From Rhodanobacter sp. T12-5 (GTDB taxonomy: Bacteria; Pseudomonadota; Gammaproteobacteria; Xanthomonadales; Rhodanobacteraceae): a stretch of DNA of 64,000 nt. The notes under the pieces are model-generated. The model was given only the letters and a program-made list of their open reading frames with translations, was not told the origin of the DNA and did not search any database. Positions 18,926 through 31,279 of this stretch are shown here, one piece after another; position 1 is the first letter of the stretch, and each line of letters begins with the position of its first letter. The position numbers were made by a program, and so were the translations under genes. The DNA lies in NCBI RefSeq assembly GCF_008329435.1, contig NZ_NPKN01000003.1, positions 62,001-126,000 on the forward strand, in the 5' to 3' direction.

Positions 18926-19119
18926 GATGAATCCTCCGTAGCTCCGCCGGACGGCATGCATGCCTGCTGGGCGGACATTAGTGATTGCGTGGCGGGAAAC
19001 GCGATGAACCAGGCGCTTCCTCAATGTTTTCAGACGTTTCGCGCCGTCATCGAGCGGTCATCGGGGCGCTTTTATCCCCCACAGGATACCTTGCGCGGCC
19101 CGCGGCCGGTACCCCCGGG

Positions 19120-19133
19120 GTGACGGCTGTCAC
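19120..19133. promoter_or_regulatory. Palindrome upstream of the ABC exporter (possible operator)
   Basis: GTGACGGCTGTCAC is a near-perfect dyad (GTGAC/GTCAC arms) followed by a partly similar GATGACTGACG stretch. It lies about 75 bp before the exporter start, in the divergent spacer with the aminotransferase. It could be the target of the LuxR-type regulator encoded downstream. This is speculative. Confidence 0.3.
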
Positions 19134-19207
19134 TCGCGATGACTGACGCCGGCGACTGCCGACCACGGCCCACGCCGAGCAGGATGTGCGTCAAAGGAGG
19201 AATTCCC

Positions 19208-20137
19208 ATGCCGCATTCGATCGACCCGGTCGCCCGCCTCGGCGGTGCTGTCAAACGCTATGGCCAGCTTGTCGCGCTGGATGGTGCCCAGTTGCAGTTG
19301 CAACGCGGCGAGCTGCTTGCGCTGCTCGGCCCCAACGGGGCCGGCAAGAGCACCGCGATCGGTCTGCTGCTGGGGCTGATCCGGGCCGACGCCGGCTCGG
19401 TCGAACTGTTCGGGCAGGATCCGCAGCGGATCGAGGCACGCCGCCGCATCGGCGTGATGCTGCAGAACGCCGAGCTGCCGCCGACCCTGCGCGTGGGAGA
19501 GCTGCTGCGGCTGACCGCCAGTTACTACCCGGCGCCGCGAGCCTTGGCCGAAAGCGCCGAGCTGGCTGGCGTCACCGATCTGCTCGGCCGGCCCTACGCG
19601 AAACTCTCCGGTGGCCAGCAGCGGCGCGTCCAGTTCGCGCTGGCGCTGTGCGGCCGGCCCGAACTGTTGTTCCTGGACGAGCCCACCGTGGGCATGGACA
19701 TCGAGGCGCGGCAGAAGCTGTGGGCGACGATCCGCCAGTTGATTGCCGAAGGTTGCTCGGTGCTGCTGACCACGCATTACCTGGAAGAGGCCGAGGCGCT
19801 GGCCGATCGCGTCTGCGTGATGTCGCGCGGGCGGATGATCCACGAAGGCACGGTCGATCAATTGCGTGCGCGGGTGGCGCTGAAACGCATCCGTTGCCTC
19901 AGCGCCTTGCCACTCGATACGGTCTGCGGCTGGCCCGAAGTCAATGAGGTGCGACGGGAAAACGAACGTCTGCACATCACGGCCACCGAGGCCGAAGCCG
20001 TGGTGCGCCGACTGCTCGCTGCCGACCCGCACCTGCGCGAACTGGAAGTGCAACGCGCCGGCCTGGCCGAAGCCTTCACCGAACTCACCCGCGATGCCGA
20101 CGAAGCCGCGGACACCCACCAGCGCGAGGCTGCCTGA
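19208..20137 (+). CDS. ABC transporter ATP-binding protein (ABC-2 exporter type)
   Basis: 309-residue nucleotide-binding subunit: Walker A GPNGAGKST, signature LSGGQQRR, Walker B LLFLDEPTVGMD and switch His in the TTHYLEEAE stretch, followed by a C-terminal tail of about 90 residues. This layout is usual for DrrA/NatA-like exporters. Start chosen at ATG 19208 because of the near-ideal AAAGGAGG (19194-19201). The permease begins one base after its stop codon, and a histidine kinase and response regulator follow. The pumped substrate is unknown. Confidence 0.93.
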   Translation: MPHSIDPVARLGGAVKRYGQLVALDGAQLQLQRGELLALLGPNGAGKSTAIGLLLGLIRADAGSVELFGQDPQRIEARRRIGVMLQNAELPPTLRVGELLRLTASYYPAPRALAESAELAGVTDLLGRPYAKLSGGQQRRVQFALALCGRPELLFLDEPTVGMDIEARQKLWATIRQLIAEGCSVLLTTHYLEEAEALADRVCVMSRGRMIHEGTVDQLRARVALKRIRCLSALPLDTVCGWPEVNEVRRENERLHITATEAEAVVRRLLAADPHLRELEVQRAGLAEAFTELTRDADEAADTHQREAA

Positions 20138-20138
20138 C

Positions 20139-20918
20139 ATGAACACCGCCATGCTTTCCGCAGCACCCGCGATGCCACGCGGCCGCATCATCGGCGCGTA
20201 CCTGCAAGAGGCGCGCAGCGAATGCCTGCGTTACATGCGCGCGCCCGGCTTCATGCTGCCGATCATGCTGTTCCCGGGCATCTTCTACCTGCTGTTCGGC
20301 GTGCTGATGGCGAAATCCAACGGCGCCGACGCGACACGCTACCTGCTGGCCAGCTACGGCGTGTTCGGGGTGATGAGTCCGGGCCTGTTCGGCTTCGGCG
20401 TGTCGCTGGCGCTGGAGCGCGACGGCGGTCTGCTGACCTTCAAGCGTGCGCTGCCGATGCCGCCGGGTGCCTACCTGCTGGGCAAGATGCTGATGGCGAT
20501 GGCCGCCGCGGGAGTGGTGATCCTGTTGTTGCTGACGATGGCGCTGACCCTGGGCCACGTGAGCTTGAGCCTGACCCAGGCCGGCGCCTTGCTGCTCACC
20601 GGCGTGTTCGGCGTGCTGCCGTTCTGCGCGCTGGGCATGTACGTCGGCACCCTGATCAAGGGGCAGGGCGCGCCTGGCATGCTGCAGCTGGTCTACCTGC
20701 CGATGTCGTTCATGTCCGGCCTCTGGTTCCCGCTGCCGATGCTGCCGAAAGTCCTGCAGCAGATCGCGCCGGTGTGGCCGAGCTACCACCTGGACATGCT
20801 GGCGCTGGCGGCGGTGGGCATGAACAAGGGCTCGCTGCTGGGCCATGCGCTGGTGCTGGTCGGTCTTGCCGCGGCGTTTCTGCTGATGGCGGCGCGGCGC
20901 CTGCGCCGGCACGGTTGA
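20139..20918 (+). CDS. ABC-2 type transporter permease
   Basis: 259 residues with about six membrane segments. The N-terminal cytoplasmic stretch leads into FMLPIMLFPGIFYLLFGVLM; a central ERDGGLLTFKRALPMPPGAYLLGK loop is typical of ABC-2 permeases. The C-terminal part has SGLWFPLPMLPKVLQQIAPVWP. The start at 20139 overlaps nothing but lies 1 bp from the ATP-binding gene stop, so the two are translated together and probably form a homodimeric-permease exporter. DesK/DesR-linked ABC-2 pairs occur in other bacteria and are often autoregulated; membrane-lipid or antimicrobial-peptide stress is a reasonable but unproven cue. Confidence 0.9.
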   Translation: MNTAMLSAAPAMPRGRIIGAYLQEARSECLRYMRAPGFMLPIMLFPGIFYLLFGVLMAKSNGADATRYLLASYGVFGVMSPGLFGFGVSLALERDGGLLTFKRALPMPPGAYLLGKMLMAMAAAGVVILLLLTMALTLGHVSLSLTQAGALLLTGVFGVLPFCALGMYVGTLIKGQGAPGMLQLVYLPMSFMSGLWFPLPMLPKVLQQIAPVWPSYHLDMLALAAVGMNKGSLLGHALVLVGLAAAFLLMAARRLRRHG

Positions 20919-20956
20919 AGTGGCATGCTGTGCAGACCGCAACGGCACATCACGCC

Positions 20957-22180
20957 ATGATTCCCGACTTCATCGCCCGGTGGTTTGCACCGGCCCCCGA
21001 CTCCGCGGTGGCCGATGACCTGCGCCGCGGCAGATCGCCCTGGCTCGACAGCATTCATCTGCTGTGGTCGTTCTGGGTCTTCATCGTTCCGCTGTTCAGC
21101 GGCGGGTTCAAGGGCTACACCTTGCAGTGGCTGCTTATCACGCTGGGTTCGTACCCGGTGTTCCTGCTGCTGTTCGCCAAGGCGCAGCTGGCATCGCGGC
21201 GCACGGCGCACTTCTACGCGCTGGGCATGGCCGCGTTGAGCCTGCTGTTGTTGCGCTGGTATCCGAGCGGGATCAGCTACTTCATCTACGGCTGCATCAT
21301 GCTGCGCCACTGTCACATGCGCTTCCGTTCCTATGTGACGCGGCTGGTGCTGCTCAATGCCGTGTTCGTCGCGCTGGCCTGGTGGATCGGTTATCCGCGC
21401 TCGCTGCTGGTGATCATTCCGGTCACGGTCCTTGCCGTCAGCATCATCACGGCGGTCGAGCACATGAGCAAGGAGAAGGATGCCGCTCTGCGCCTGTCGC
21501 ATGACGAGGTGCGCCGGCTTGCCGCCACTGCCGAGCGCGAGCGTATCGGCCGTGATCTGCATGACCTGCTCGGCCATACGCTGTCGCTGATCACGCTCAA
21601 GCTCGAACTCTCGCGCAAGCTGTTCGACCGCGATACCGACGCGGCCCGACGTGAGATCGAGGAAGCCGAAAAGGTGGCGCGCCACGCATTGGCGGAAGTG
21701 CGCAGCGCCGTCACCGGTATCCGCGCCACCGACATCGCCGCCGAACTGGCTTCGGCGCGATTGCTGCTGGAGTCGTCGCAGATCCGCTTCGACTACGATC
21801 GCCCGTCCGCCGACCTGCCGGGCGACATCGAGCGCGGCCTCTCGTTGATCCTGCGCGAAGCGGTCACCAATATTGCGCGTCACGCCGGTGCCAGTTCCGC
21901 CAGGATCGAGATGGTGCGCGAGCGTGGCAGCATGTGCATGCTGATCAGCGACAATGGCCGCGGCGGCATCGACCAGGACGGCAACGGTTTGTGCGGCATG
22001 CGCGAGCGCATACGCGTGCTCGGCGGCACGCTGACGATCGAGTCGTCGCGTGGGCAGGGAACCCGCCTGCGGGTGGTGGTTCCGGTGCCGATCCTGCGTC
22101 TGGTCGATGCGTCACGACCTGTGCCGGACATGTCGGTTGCCGAACCGTTGACGATCGCTCCCAATCAGCCTGTCGCGTGA
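20957..22180 (+). CDS. Sensor histidine kinase, DesK/NarL-partner type
   Basis: 407 residues. The N-terminal half has four to six membrane segments with almost no periplasmic loops, so it probably senses the membrane itself. The HisKA_3 dimerisation box ERERIGRDLHDLLGHTLS places the phospho-acceptor at His202. The HATPase has REAVTNIARHAGA, DNGRGG and GLCGMRERI. This is the class of kinase that pairs with LuxR/NarL regulators, and that partner follows 75 bp downstream. An upstream extension of the frame overlaps the permease and is not coding; the ATG at 20957 is used. Confidence 0.92.
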   Translation: MIPDFIARWFAPAPDSAVADDLRRGRSPWLDSIHLLWSFWVFIVPLFSGGFKGYTLQWLLITLGSYPVFLLLFAKAQLASRRTAHFYALGMAALSLLLLRWYPSGISYFIYGCIMLRHCHMRFRSYVTRLVLLNAVFVALAWWIGYPRSLLVIIPVTVLAVSIITAVEHMSKEKDAALRLSHDEVRRLAATAERERIGRDLHDLLGHTLSLITLKLELSRKLFDRDTDAARREIEEAEKVARHALAEVRSAVTGIRATDIAAELASARLLLESSQIRFDYDRPSADLPGDIERGLSLILREAVTNIARHAGASSARIEMVRERGSMCMLISDNGRGGIDQDGNGLCGMRERIRVLGGTLTIESSRGQGTRLRVVVPVPILRLVDASRPVPDMSVAEPLTIAPNQPVA

Positions 22181-22255
22181 GTCAGTCGGTATTTTTTCAT
22201 GCCATCCAGCTCATGACGCCCCCATTCGAACCCATCGACGCAAGGAAAACATCGC

Positions 22256-22858
22256 ATGATTCGTGTCCTGCTGGCCGAGGACCAGGCGATGGTGCGTGGT
22301 GCGCTGTCGGCCCTGCTGAACCTGGAATCCGACATCGAGGTGCTCGGCTCCGCCGCGGATGGCGAGGCGGCGTGGCGCGAAGTGCAGCGGCTGAAGCCCG
22401 ACGTGCTGGTCACCGACATCGAGATGCCCGGCCTGACCGGGCTGGAACTGGCGCAACGTGTGCAGCGCCAGGAACTGCCGATCAAGGTGGTCATCGTCAC
22501 CACCTTTGCGCGGCCCGGTTTCCTGCGCCGCGCGCTGGATGCCGGCGTGTCCGGCTACCTGCTGAAGGATGCGCCGGCGGAAAACCTTGCCGAGGCCTTG
22601 CGCACGGTGCATCGCGGCGGTCGCGCGATCGATCCGCAGCTGGCGCTGGAAGCCTGGTCCGAGGCCGATCCGTTGAACGATCGCGAGCGCCAGGTATTGC
22701 GGCTGGCCGGTGAAGGGCAGTCGGCAGGCGATATCGCTGCGCAGTTGAACCTGTCGCACGGCACCGTGCGCAATTATCTTTCCGAGGCGATCGGCAAACT
22801 CGGCGTCGCCAATCGCATCGAAGCGTATCGGCTGGCGCGGCAGAAGGGTTGGCTGTAA
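22256..22858 (+). CDS. LuxR/NarL-family response regulator, DesR-like
   Basis: 200 residues. The receiver domain has acidic pocket E8/D9, phospho-acceptor D54 ([11 protein letters not shown]) and K104 in YLLKDAPAE. The C-terminal LuxR-type helix-turn-helix shows [15 protein letters not shown] and a recognition region [19 protein letters not shown]. The overall sequence is close to DesR, which controls lipid desaturation in Bacillus, but no desaturase is nearby; its likely target here is the adjacent ABC exporter operon. Last gene of that four-gene set. Confidence 0.92.
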   Translation: MIRVLLAEDQAMVRGALSALLNLESDIEVLGSAADGEAAWREVQRLKPDVLVTDIEMPGLTGLELAQRVQRQELPIKVVIVTTFARPGFLRRALDAGVSGYLLKDAPAENLAEALRTVHRGGRAIDPQLALEAWSEADPLNDRERQVLRLAGEGQSAGDIAAQLNLSHGTVRNYLSEAIGKLGVANRIEAYRLARQKGWL

Positions 22859-22922
22859 TTCGCGCGCACTGGCGACCGGGCTGCGGGATAATGCTCCGTT
22901 TCCGCATGCCAGCCGAAGTCCC

Positions 22923-23954
22923 TTGAAGAAATCCGATTTCGATTTTGAACTGCCGCCCGAGCTGATCGCGCAGGCCCCGCTGTCCGAGCGTTCGGCCAGC
23001 CGCATGCTGCTGCTCGACGTGGCGGCGCAGTCGCGCGAGGACCGCATGTTCCGCGAGCTGCCCGACTTCCTTCGCCCCGGCGACCTGCTGGTGTTCAACG
23101 ACACCCGCGTGCTGCCGGCGCGTCTGTACGGGCGCAAGGACACCGGCGGCGCGGTGGAGATCCTGATCGAGCGGGTCACCGGCGCGCACGAGGCCGTCGT
23201 GCAGCTCGGCGTCAGCAAGAAGCCGAAGGAGGGCGGGCGCATCGAGCTGGCCGACGGCAGCCATGCGGTGGTGCTGGGTCGCGACGAGAGTTTTTTCCGG
23301 CTGCGCTTCGAGGCGCCGGAGCCGCTGGAGAAACTGCTGCTGAAGCTGGGCGAGATGCCGTTGCCGCCGTACATCGAGCGCCACGCCGATGCCAGCGACA
23401 TGGAGCGCTACCAGACTGTCTTTGCGCGCGAGCCCGGCGCGGTGGCCGCGCCGACCGCCGGACTGCATTTCGATGAGGAGACCCTGGCCCGGTTGCGCGA
23501 GCGCGGCGTCGAGTTCGGCTATGTCACCTTGCATGTGGGTGCCGGCACGTTCCAGCCGGTGCGTGTGGACAATCTCGAAGACCATCACATGCACCGCGAG
23601 TGGCTCAACGTCGGCGCCCACCTGATCGGGCAGATCCGGCGCACCCGCGCGAACGGCGGCCGGGTGGTCGCAGTGGGAACCACCGTGGTACGTGCGCTGG
23701 AAAGCGCCAGCAAGGATGGCGAACTGCATCCGTTCGCCGGCGAAACGCAGATCTTCATCTTCCCCGGCTACCGCTTCACCAGCATCGACGGCCTGCTCAC
23801 CAACTTCCACCTGCCGCAGTCGACCCTGCTGATGCTGGTGTCGGCGCTGGCCGGGCGCGAGTTCATGCTCGACAGCTACCGACATGCGGTCGAACAGCGC
23901 TATCGCTTCTTCTCGTATGGCGATGCGATGCTGATACTGCCGCACGGCCTTTAG
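22923..23954 (+). CDS. queA: S-adenosylmethionine:tRNA ribosyltransferase-isomerase
   Basis: 343-residue enzyme that transfers the ribosyl part of SAM to preQ1 in tRNA, giving epoxyqueuosine. Characteristic stretches are [43 protein letters not shown] and [19 protein letters not shown]. Alignment with the family puts the start at TTG 22923 ([10 protein letters not shown]); no in-frame ATG lies near it. A six-codon ATG frame (22906-22926) ends in TGA overlapping this TTG, so initiation may be coupled. A GATAAT -10-like element is at 22887-22892. tgt follows. Confidence 0.95.
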   Translation: MKKSDFDFELPPELIAQAPLSERSASRMLLLDVAAQSREDRMFRELPDFLRPGDLLVFNDTRVLPARLYGRKDTGGAVEILIERVTGAHEAVVQLGVSKKPKEGGRIELADGSHAVVLGRDESFFRLRFEAPEPLEKLLLKLGEMPLPPYIERHADASDMERYQTVFAREPGAVAAPTAGLHFDEETLARLRERGVEFGYVTLHVGAGTFQPVRVDNLEDHHMHREWLNVGAHLIGQIRRTRANGGRVVAVGTTVVRALESASKDGELHPFAGETQIFIFPGYRFTSIDGLLTNFHLPQSTLLMLVSALAGREFMLDSYRHAVEQRYRFFSYGDAMLILPHGL

Positions 23955-23970
23955 ATAGATCGATTGTCGC

Positions 23971-25258
<1,288 letters not shown>

Positions 25259-25318
25259 GGGTCGGGTGCCGCGCTGCAACGCGGCAGACGCTGCCGTGCA
25301 TGGTTCGGGGGTGCATGG

Positions 25319-25324
25319 CATAAT
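25319..25324 (+). promoter_or_regulatory. Candidate -10 for yajC-secDF
   Basis: CATAAT preceded by TGG gives an extended -10 (TGn). A weak GTGCAT -35 lies 17 nt upstream (25296-25301). The leader to yajC would be about 60 nt. Just upstream is a hairpin GCCGCG/CGCGGC (25268-25285) that may end tgt transcripts. Confidence 0.35.
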
Positions 25325-25390
25325 CGAGAATCTTTTATCAGGCGTTCAGCTGAAATCGCCGGCTGCGCCATAACTTGCGAGACAAAAACG

Positions 25391-25720
25391 ATGAGTCTTC
25401 CGATCTCTCCCGTGATCGCCCAGGCGGCCGCCCAGCCTGCCGGCGGCGGCATGTCCATGATCATCATGATGGCGGTGCTGTTCGGCCTGATGTATTTCAT
25501 GATGATCCGCCCGCAGATGAAGCGGCAGAAGGAGCATCGCGCGCTCATCGCCGGCTTGTCCAAGGGCGATGAGGTCGTCACCAACGGCGGCATCGCCGGA
25601 CGCGTGGAGGAAGTGGGCGAGACATTCATCACGGTCGAGATCGCGGCCGGCGTGAAGGTCAAGGTGCAGAAGGGATCGGTCCAGCAGGTGTTGCCCAAGG
25701 GCTCGCTGAAGTCCGCTTGA
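25391..25720 (+). CDS. yajC: Preprotein translocase accessory subunit YajC
   Basis: 109 residues. One N-terminal membrane helix (MIIMMAVLFGLMYFMMIRPQMKRQKEH) is followed by a small soluble beta domain (LSKGDEVVTNGGIAGRVEEV). YajC associates with SecDF in the inner membrane. The order yajC-secD-secF is conserved. Length and sequence are standard. Confidence 0.95.
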   Translation: MSLPISPVIAQAAAQPAGGGMSMIIMMAVLFGLMYFMMIRPQMKRQKEHRALIAGLSKGDEVVTNGGIAGRVEEVGETFITVEIAAGVKVKVQKGSVQQVLPKGSLKSA

Positions 25721-25791
25721 GGACGGGTTCGAGGCAGCGGGCCGGTCGCGGCGGCTGTCTTCAACACGGCTATTTCTTGATTGTTGCTATC

Positions 25792-25815
25792 GCCACGGCG
25801 TCTTGCCGTGGCTTT
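25792..25815 (+). other. Hairpin between yajC and secD
   Basis: GCCACGGC (25792-25799) and GCCGTGGC (25805-25812) form an 8-bp stem with a GTCTT loop followed by TTT. The short U-tract makes it at best a weak terminator; it could tune the YajC to SecDF ratio or stabilise upstream mRNA. Confidence 0.45.
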
Positions 25816-25829
25816 GACGGGTGCAAGGC

Positions 25830-27713
25830 ATGAGTGATTTTCCCCGCTGGAAGTACGCGCTGGTCGCGTTGGTGATGCTGTTCGGCATCATCTACGCCTT
25901 GCCGAACGCATTCCCGCCGTTGCTGGCGGTGCAGGTCACGGCCAATCGCGACGCTCCGCCGATCGATCAGTCCGTGCAGCAGAAAGTCACTGCGGCGTTG
26001 GCCAGCAAGCACATCGCCGTCACCGACGTGGTGGTGGATGGCGATCATCTGCTGGCGACATTCCCCAACTCCGACGTGCAGAAAAGCGGCTCCGACGTGA
26101 TCAAGGCGGCGCTCGGCGACGGCTACACCGTGGCGTTCAAGCTGCAGTCCAATGTGCCCGGCTGGCTGCAGGCGATCGGCGCACGCTCGATGCCGCTGGG
26201 CCTGGATCTGCAGGGTGGCGTGCACTTCCTCATGCAGGTCGATCAGGGCGACGCGATCGACAAGCAGGAAAACAGCTATGCGGACGATATCCGCACGCTG
26301 CTGCGGCAGCACAACATTCACTACGAGTCGGTTGTGCGCAATACCGTGCGCGGCCAGGGCATCACGGTGATCCTGCGCTCGGAAGACGACCGATCGAAAT
26401 CGGCCGACGCGATCGCCAACGAATACACCGATCTCAACGTGGCGACCGGCCCCAGCACGGGCGACCGGTTTACCCTGAACGTCACGATCAAGCCGGAGAA
26501 GTTGCGCGAACTGGCGCGCAGCGCGATCACCCAGAACCTCGGCACGCTGCGCAACCGCATCAACGCGCTGGGCGTGTCCGAGCCGTTGATCCAGCAGCAG
26601 GGCGAGAGCCGCATCGTGGTCGAACTGGCCGGCGTGCAGGATCCGACCGAGGCGAAGAAACTGATCGGCGCCGTTGCCACGCTGCAATACCGTCCCGGCA
26701 TCGGCCAGGCCGGCGATGCACAGGCACAGGAAGCGGCGCGCACCGGCAACATCCCGCCCGACGCCAACCTCTACTACATGCGTGGCAGCCATCTGCCGGT
26801 GCTGGTGAGCAAGCGCATCATCGTGACCGGCAACCAGCTGGTGGACGCCTCGTCCGGCATCGACCAGCAGAGCGGCACGCCGAAGGTCGACGTTACCCTG
26901 AATGCCGCCGGCGCCAAGAAGATGGGCGACTTCACCAACGCCAACGTCGGCAAGCCGATGGCGGTGGTGTATGTCGAGCAGGTCTACGAGACCAAGATCG
27001 TCGACGGCAAGGAAGTGCGCGTCCCGAAAGTCACCGAGACGGTGATCAACGACGCCTCGATCGCCAGTCCCTTCAGCAAGCAGTTCCAGACCACCGGCCT
27101 GGGGAGCCCGAAGGAAGCTTCCGACCTGGCCCTGCTGCTCAAGGGCGGCGCACTGGCGGCGCCGATGGACGTCGTCGAGGAAAGCGTGATCGGCGCGAGC
27201 CTCGGTCAGGACAATATCGACAAAGGCTTCAAGGCGGTGCTGCTGGGCCTGGCCCTGGTGCTGCTGGCAGCGGCGATCTACTACAAGCTGTTCGGCCTGG
27301 TCGCCGATATCGCGTTGTTCTTCAACCTGGTGATCCTGGTGGCGGTGATGTCGCTGATCGGGGTCACCCTGACCATGCCGGGCGTGGCCGGCATCGTGCT
27401 GACGCTGGGCATGGCGATCGACGCCAACGTGCTGATCTGCGAGCGCGTGCGTGAGGAACTGCGCAACGGTTCAAGCCCGCATGCATCGATCCGCGCCGGT
27501 TACGAGAAGGCCTGGTCGACCATCCTGGACGCCAACGTCACCCATCTGATCGCCGCCCTGGCGCTGACCACGATGGGTACCGGCGCGATCAAGGGCTTCG
27601 GCGTGACGCTGATGATCGGCATCCTGACCTCGCTGTTCACCTCGGTGACGCTGACCCACGCGTTCACCGCGCTGATCCACGGCCACCGCAAGCTCAAGAC
27701 GCTGTCGGTCTAA
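25830..27713 (+). CDS. secD: Protein translocase subunit SecD
   Basis: 627-residue inner-membrane protein that with SecF uses the proton-motive force to complete export through SecYEG. After the first membrane helix come a large periplasmic region with the LGLDLQGGVHFLMQVD motif (D1) and RNRINALGVSEPLIQQQG, then a block of five membrane segments with GMAIDANVLICERVREEL and GTGAIKGFGVTLMIG, the RND-type signatures. Start taken at ATG 25830; a GTG three codons earlier is possible. secF starts 9 bp downstream. Confidence 0.96.
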   Translation: MSDFPRWKYALVALVMLFGIIYALPNAFPPLLAVQVTANRDAPPIDQSVQQKVTAALASKHIAVTDVVVDGDHLLATFPNSDVQKSGSDVIKAALGDGYTVAFKLQSNVPGWLQAIGARSMPLGLDLQGGVHFLMQVDQGDAIDKQENSYADDIRTLLRQHNIHYESVVRNTVRGQGITVILRSEDDRSKSADAIANEYTDLNVATGPSTGDRFTLNVTIKPEKLRELARSAITQNLGTLRNRINALGVSEPLIQQQGESRIVVELAGVQDPTEAKKLIGAVATLQYRPGIGQAGDAQAQEAARTGNIPPDANLYYMRGSHLPVLVSKRIIVTGNQLVDASSGIDQQSGTPKVDVTLNAAGAKKMGDFTNANVGKPMAVVYVEQVYETKIVDGKEVRVPKVTETVINDASIASPFSKQFQTTGLGSPKEASDLALLLKGGALAAPMDVVEESVIGASLGQDNIDKGFKAVLLGLALVLLAAAIYYKLFGLVADIALFFNLVILVAVMSLIGVTLTMPGVAGIVLTLGMAIDANVLICERVREELRNGSSPHASIRAGYEKAWSTILDANVTHLIAALALTTMGTGAIKGFGVTLMIGILTSLFTSVTLTHAFTALIHGHRKLKTLSV

Positions 27714-27722
27714 GGAACCACC

Positions 27723-28685
27723 ATGGAAATCTTCAATCACGACAGCAACATCAACTTCCTTGGCATGCGCAAGTTCAGCATTGCCATCGCCATCTTCCTG
27801 ATGGTCGCCTCGATCGGATTGATCGTGACCAGGGGGCTGAACTACGCGCTCGATTTCACCGGCGGCGTTTCGATGGTGATCGACTACGACCAGTCGGTGG
27901 AAATCTCCGACGTGCGTACCGCGCTGGAGAAGGGTGGTTTCGACCATGCGATGGTGCAAAGCCTTGGCGGCACCCGCGAGGTGTCGATCCGCATGCAGCC
28001 GAAGGACGACAAGAAAGCGGTCGACGCCAGCGGCAAGGTCAATCTCGACCTCATTTCCGCCGACGTGCTGAAGACGCTGCATGTGGCGCGTAAAGACGCC
28101 AAGCTGAAGAGTCGCGAACTGGTCACCGCGGAAGTCGGTGCGGAACTGAAGAGCGACGGCACCGTCGCTGCCGTGTTCGTGATCCTGGGCATCATGGCTT
28201 ACCTGTGGATACGCTTCGAGCGCCGCTTCGCGATCGCCGCCGTGGCCACCGAAATCCATGACGTACTGGTGACCCTGGGCATCCTGGCGCTGGCGCAGCG
28301 CGAGTTCGACATGACCGTGCTGGCCTCGGTGCTGGCGGTGATCGGTTACTCCATCAACGACAAGGTGGTGGTGTTCGACCGCATCCGCGAGTTGTTCCGT
28401 CTCGCGCGCAAGGCCGAGCCGGAAGAGATCCTCAACCGCTCGATCAACAACACGCTGTCGCGAACCATCATCACCTCGCTGTTCACGGCGATCACCATGG
28501 GCGCGTTGTATTTCTTCGGTGGCCCTGCCGTGCACGGCTTCGCCGTGACCATGCTGATCGGCATCGTGGTCGGCACGCTGTCCTCCATCTTCGTCGCCAG
28601 TCCGATCCTGCTGTGGCTGGGCGTATCGAAGAAGGACCTGATGCCGGTCACCAAGGAAAACCCGGAGCTGGCGCGCCGTCCGTAA
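27723..28685 (+). CDS. secF: Protein translocase subunit SecF
   Basis: 320 residues. N-terminal helix, LDFTGGVSMVIDYD (the SecF periplasmic motif), five C-terminal membrane segments with VIGYSINDKVVVFDRIRE and SINNTLSRTIITS. It works as a complex with SecD and YajC. Ribosome-binding site AAGGAA lies 6 nt before the ATG. The gene ends the operon at a strong terminator. Confidence 0.96.
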   Translation: MEIFNHDSNINFLGMRKFSIAIAIFLMVASIGLIVTRGLNYALDFTGGVSMVIDYDQSVEISDVRTALEKGGFDHAMVQSLGGTREVSIRMQPKDDKKAVDASGKVNLDLISADVLKTLHVARKDAKLKSRELVTAEVGAELKSDGTVAAVFVILGIMAYLWIRFERRFAIAAVATEIHDVLVTLGILALAQREFDMTVLASVLAVIGYSINDKVVVFDRIRELFRLARKAEPEEILNRSINNTLSRTIITSLFTAITMGALYFFGGPAVHGFAVTMLIGIVVGTLSSIFVASPILLWLGVSKKDLMPVTKENPELARRP

Positions 28686-28700
28686 GCCTGCCTTGTCGAA

Positions 28701-28731
28701 AACGGCCCGGCTTGTACCGGGCCGTTTTTTT
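28701..28731 (+). terminator. Intrinsic terminator of the yajC-secDF operon
   Basis: AACGGCCCGG (28701-28710) pairs with CCGGGCCGTT (28717-28726) around CTTGTA and is followed by an uninterrupted T-run to 28731. Confidence 0.92.
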
Positions 28732-28801
28732 GTGGGAGCGGCTTCAGCCGCGATGCCTTTTCAAGCTGCCAGCAAAGCATCGCGGCTGAAGCCACTCCCA
28801 C
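28732..28801. repeat. REP-type palindromic repeat, copy D (GTGGGAG variant)
   Basis: GTGGGAGCGGCTTCAGCCGC...GATGC and its inverted copy ending CACTCCCAC, with one mismatch and about 20 nt between the arms. The sequence resembles the common GTGGGAGCGGC REP of pseudomonads more than copies A-C. It abuts the secF terminator. Confidence 0.8.
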
Positions 28802-28821
28802 AGGATCTGCGGCGCGCGATG

Positions 28822-30536
<1,715 letters not shown>

Positions 30537-30637
30537 GCCGCCAGCTTAGCGAGGCGCACGGGCGGTAGAAAGGGAACCGGCGCGGTACGTGGCCGCGGCT
30601 CCGCAGCATTCGTCGCAGTTCGCCATCAGCTTGTCGC

Positions 30638-31267
30638 TCAGGTGGTATGGGCAGACACCCGCTGGAACAGGGCATAAAGAAATTGCTGCGTGTTGCCGAA
30701 CGGTGTCGCATGAAGTTCCAACGTGCTGTCGATCAGCGCGAAACCATCGCCGAGCGCACGCATCAACCCCTCGATGTCGTAGCGCACCGTATCCAGTCCG
30801 CTGCACTTCATCGGGCCGTCCGGACCGAACGTGGCGAGCACGGCATGGCCGCCCGGCTTCAGCGCGTGGGTCAGCTGCCGCACGTAGTTCACGCGCTGAT
30901 CGACTTCGGTCATAAAGTGGAAGACAGCGCGGTCGTGCCACAGGTCGTAGCGCGCTTTTTGCAGCGGTGCATCGATAAGATCGACCGAGAGCCAAGTCAC
31001 TGCATTCGCCGACTCGCCGAGGCGATTTCGGGCAATGCTCAAAGCTTCCGCCGAAATATCGAGGACACTGAGATCGCGATAGCCGCGCGCGAGCAGATCG
31101 TCGACCAGGGTCGACGCACCGCCACCGACATCGAGCACGGCGGCATGGCGATCTGATGCGACCTGTTCGATCAGGGCGAGCGACCTATCCAGGTGCGGCC
31201 GGTACCAGCTGACCGCATCGGTGGCCTTGGTCGTGTAGACGCTTTCCCAGTGCGGCTGCCGATTCAT
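30638..31267 (-). CDS. Class I SAM-dependent methyltransferase linked to metal-efflux genes
   Basis: 209 residues. The SAM-binding motif is in the VLDVGGGASTLVDDLL stretch, with an acidic motif LDISAEAL and post-motif HDRAVFHFM. The N-terminus HWESVYTTKATDAVSWYRPHL and end TPFGNTQQFLYA mark a family that, as I recall, is often found beside heavy-metal efflux clusters. It begins 12 bp after the DMT exporter gene on the same strand, so they are likely co-transcribed. The methyl acceptor is unknown; it may be a small thiol, oxyanion or metabolite rather than DNA. Confidence 0.82.
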   Translation of the reverse strand: MNRQPHWESVYTTKATDAVSWYRPHLDRSLALIEQVASDRHAAVLDVGGGASTLVDDLLARGYRDLSVLDISAEALSIARNRLGESANAVTWLSVDLIDAPLQKARYDLWHDRAVFHFMTEVDQRVNYVRQLTHALKPGGHAVLATFGPDGPMKCSGLDTVRYDIEGLMRALGDGFALIDSTLELHATPFGNTQQFLYALFQRVSAHTT

Positions 31268-31279
31268 GTCGTGTCGTCC

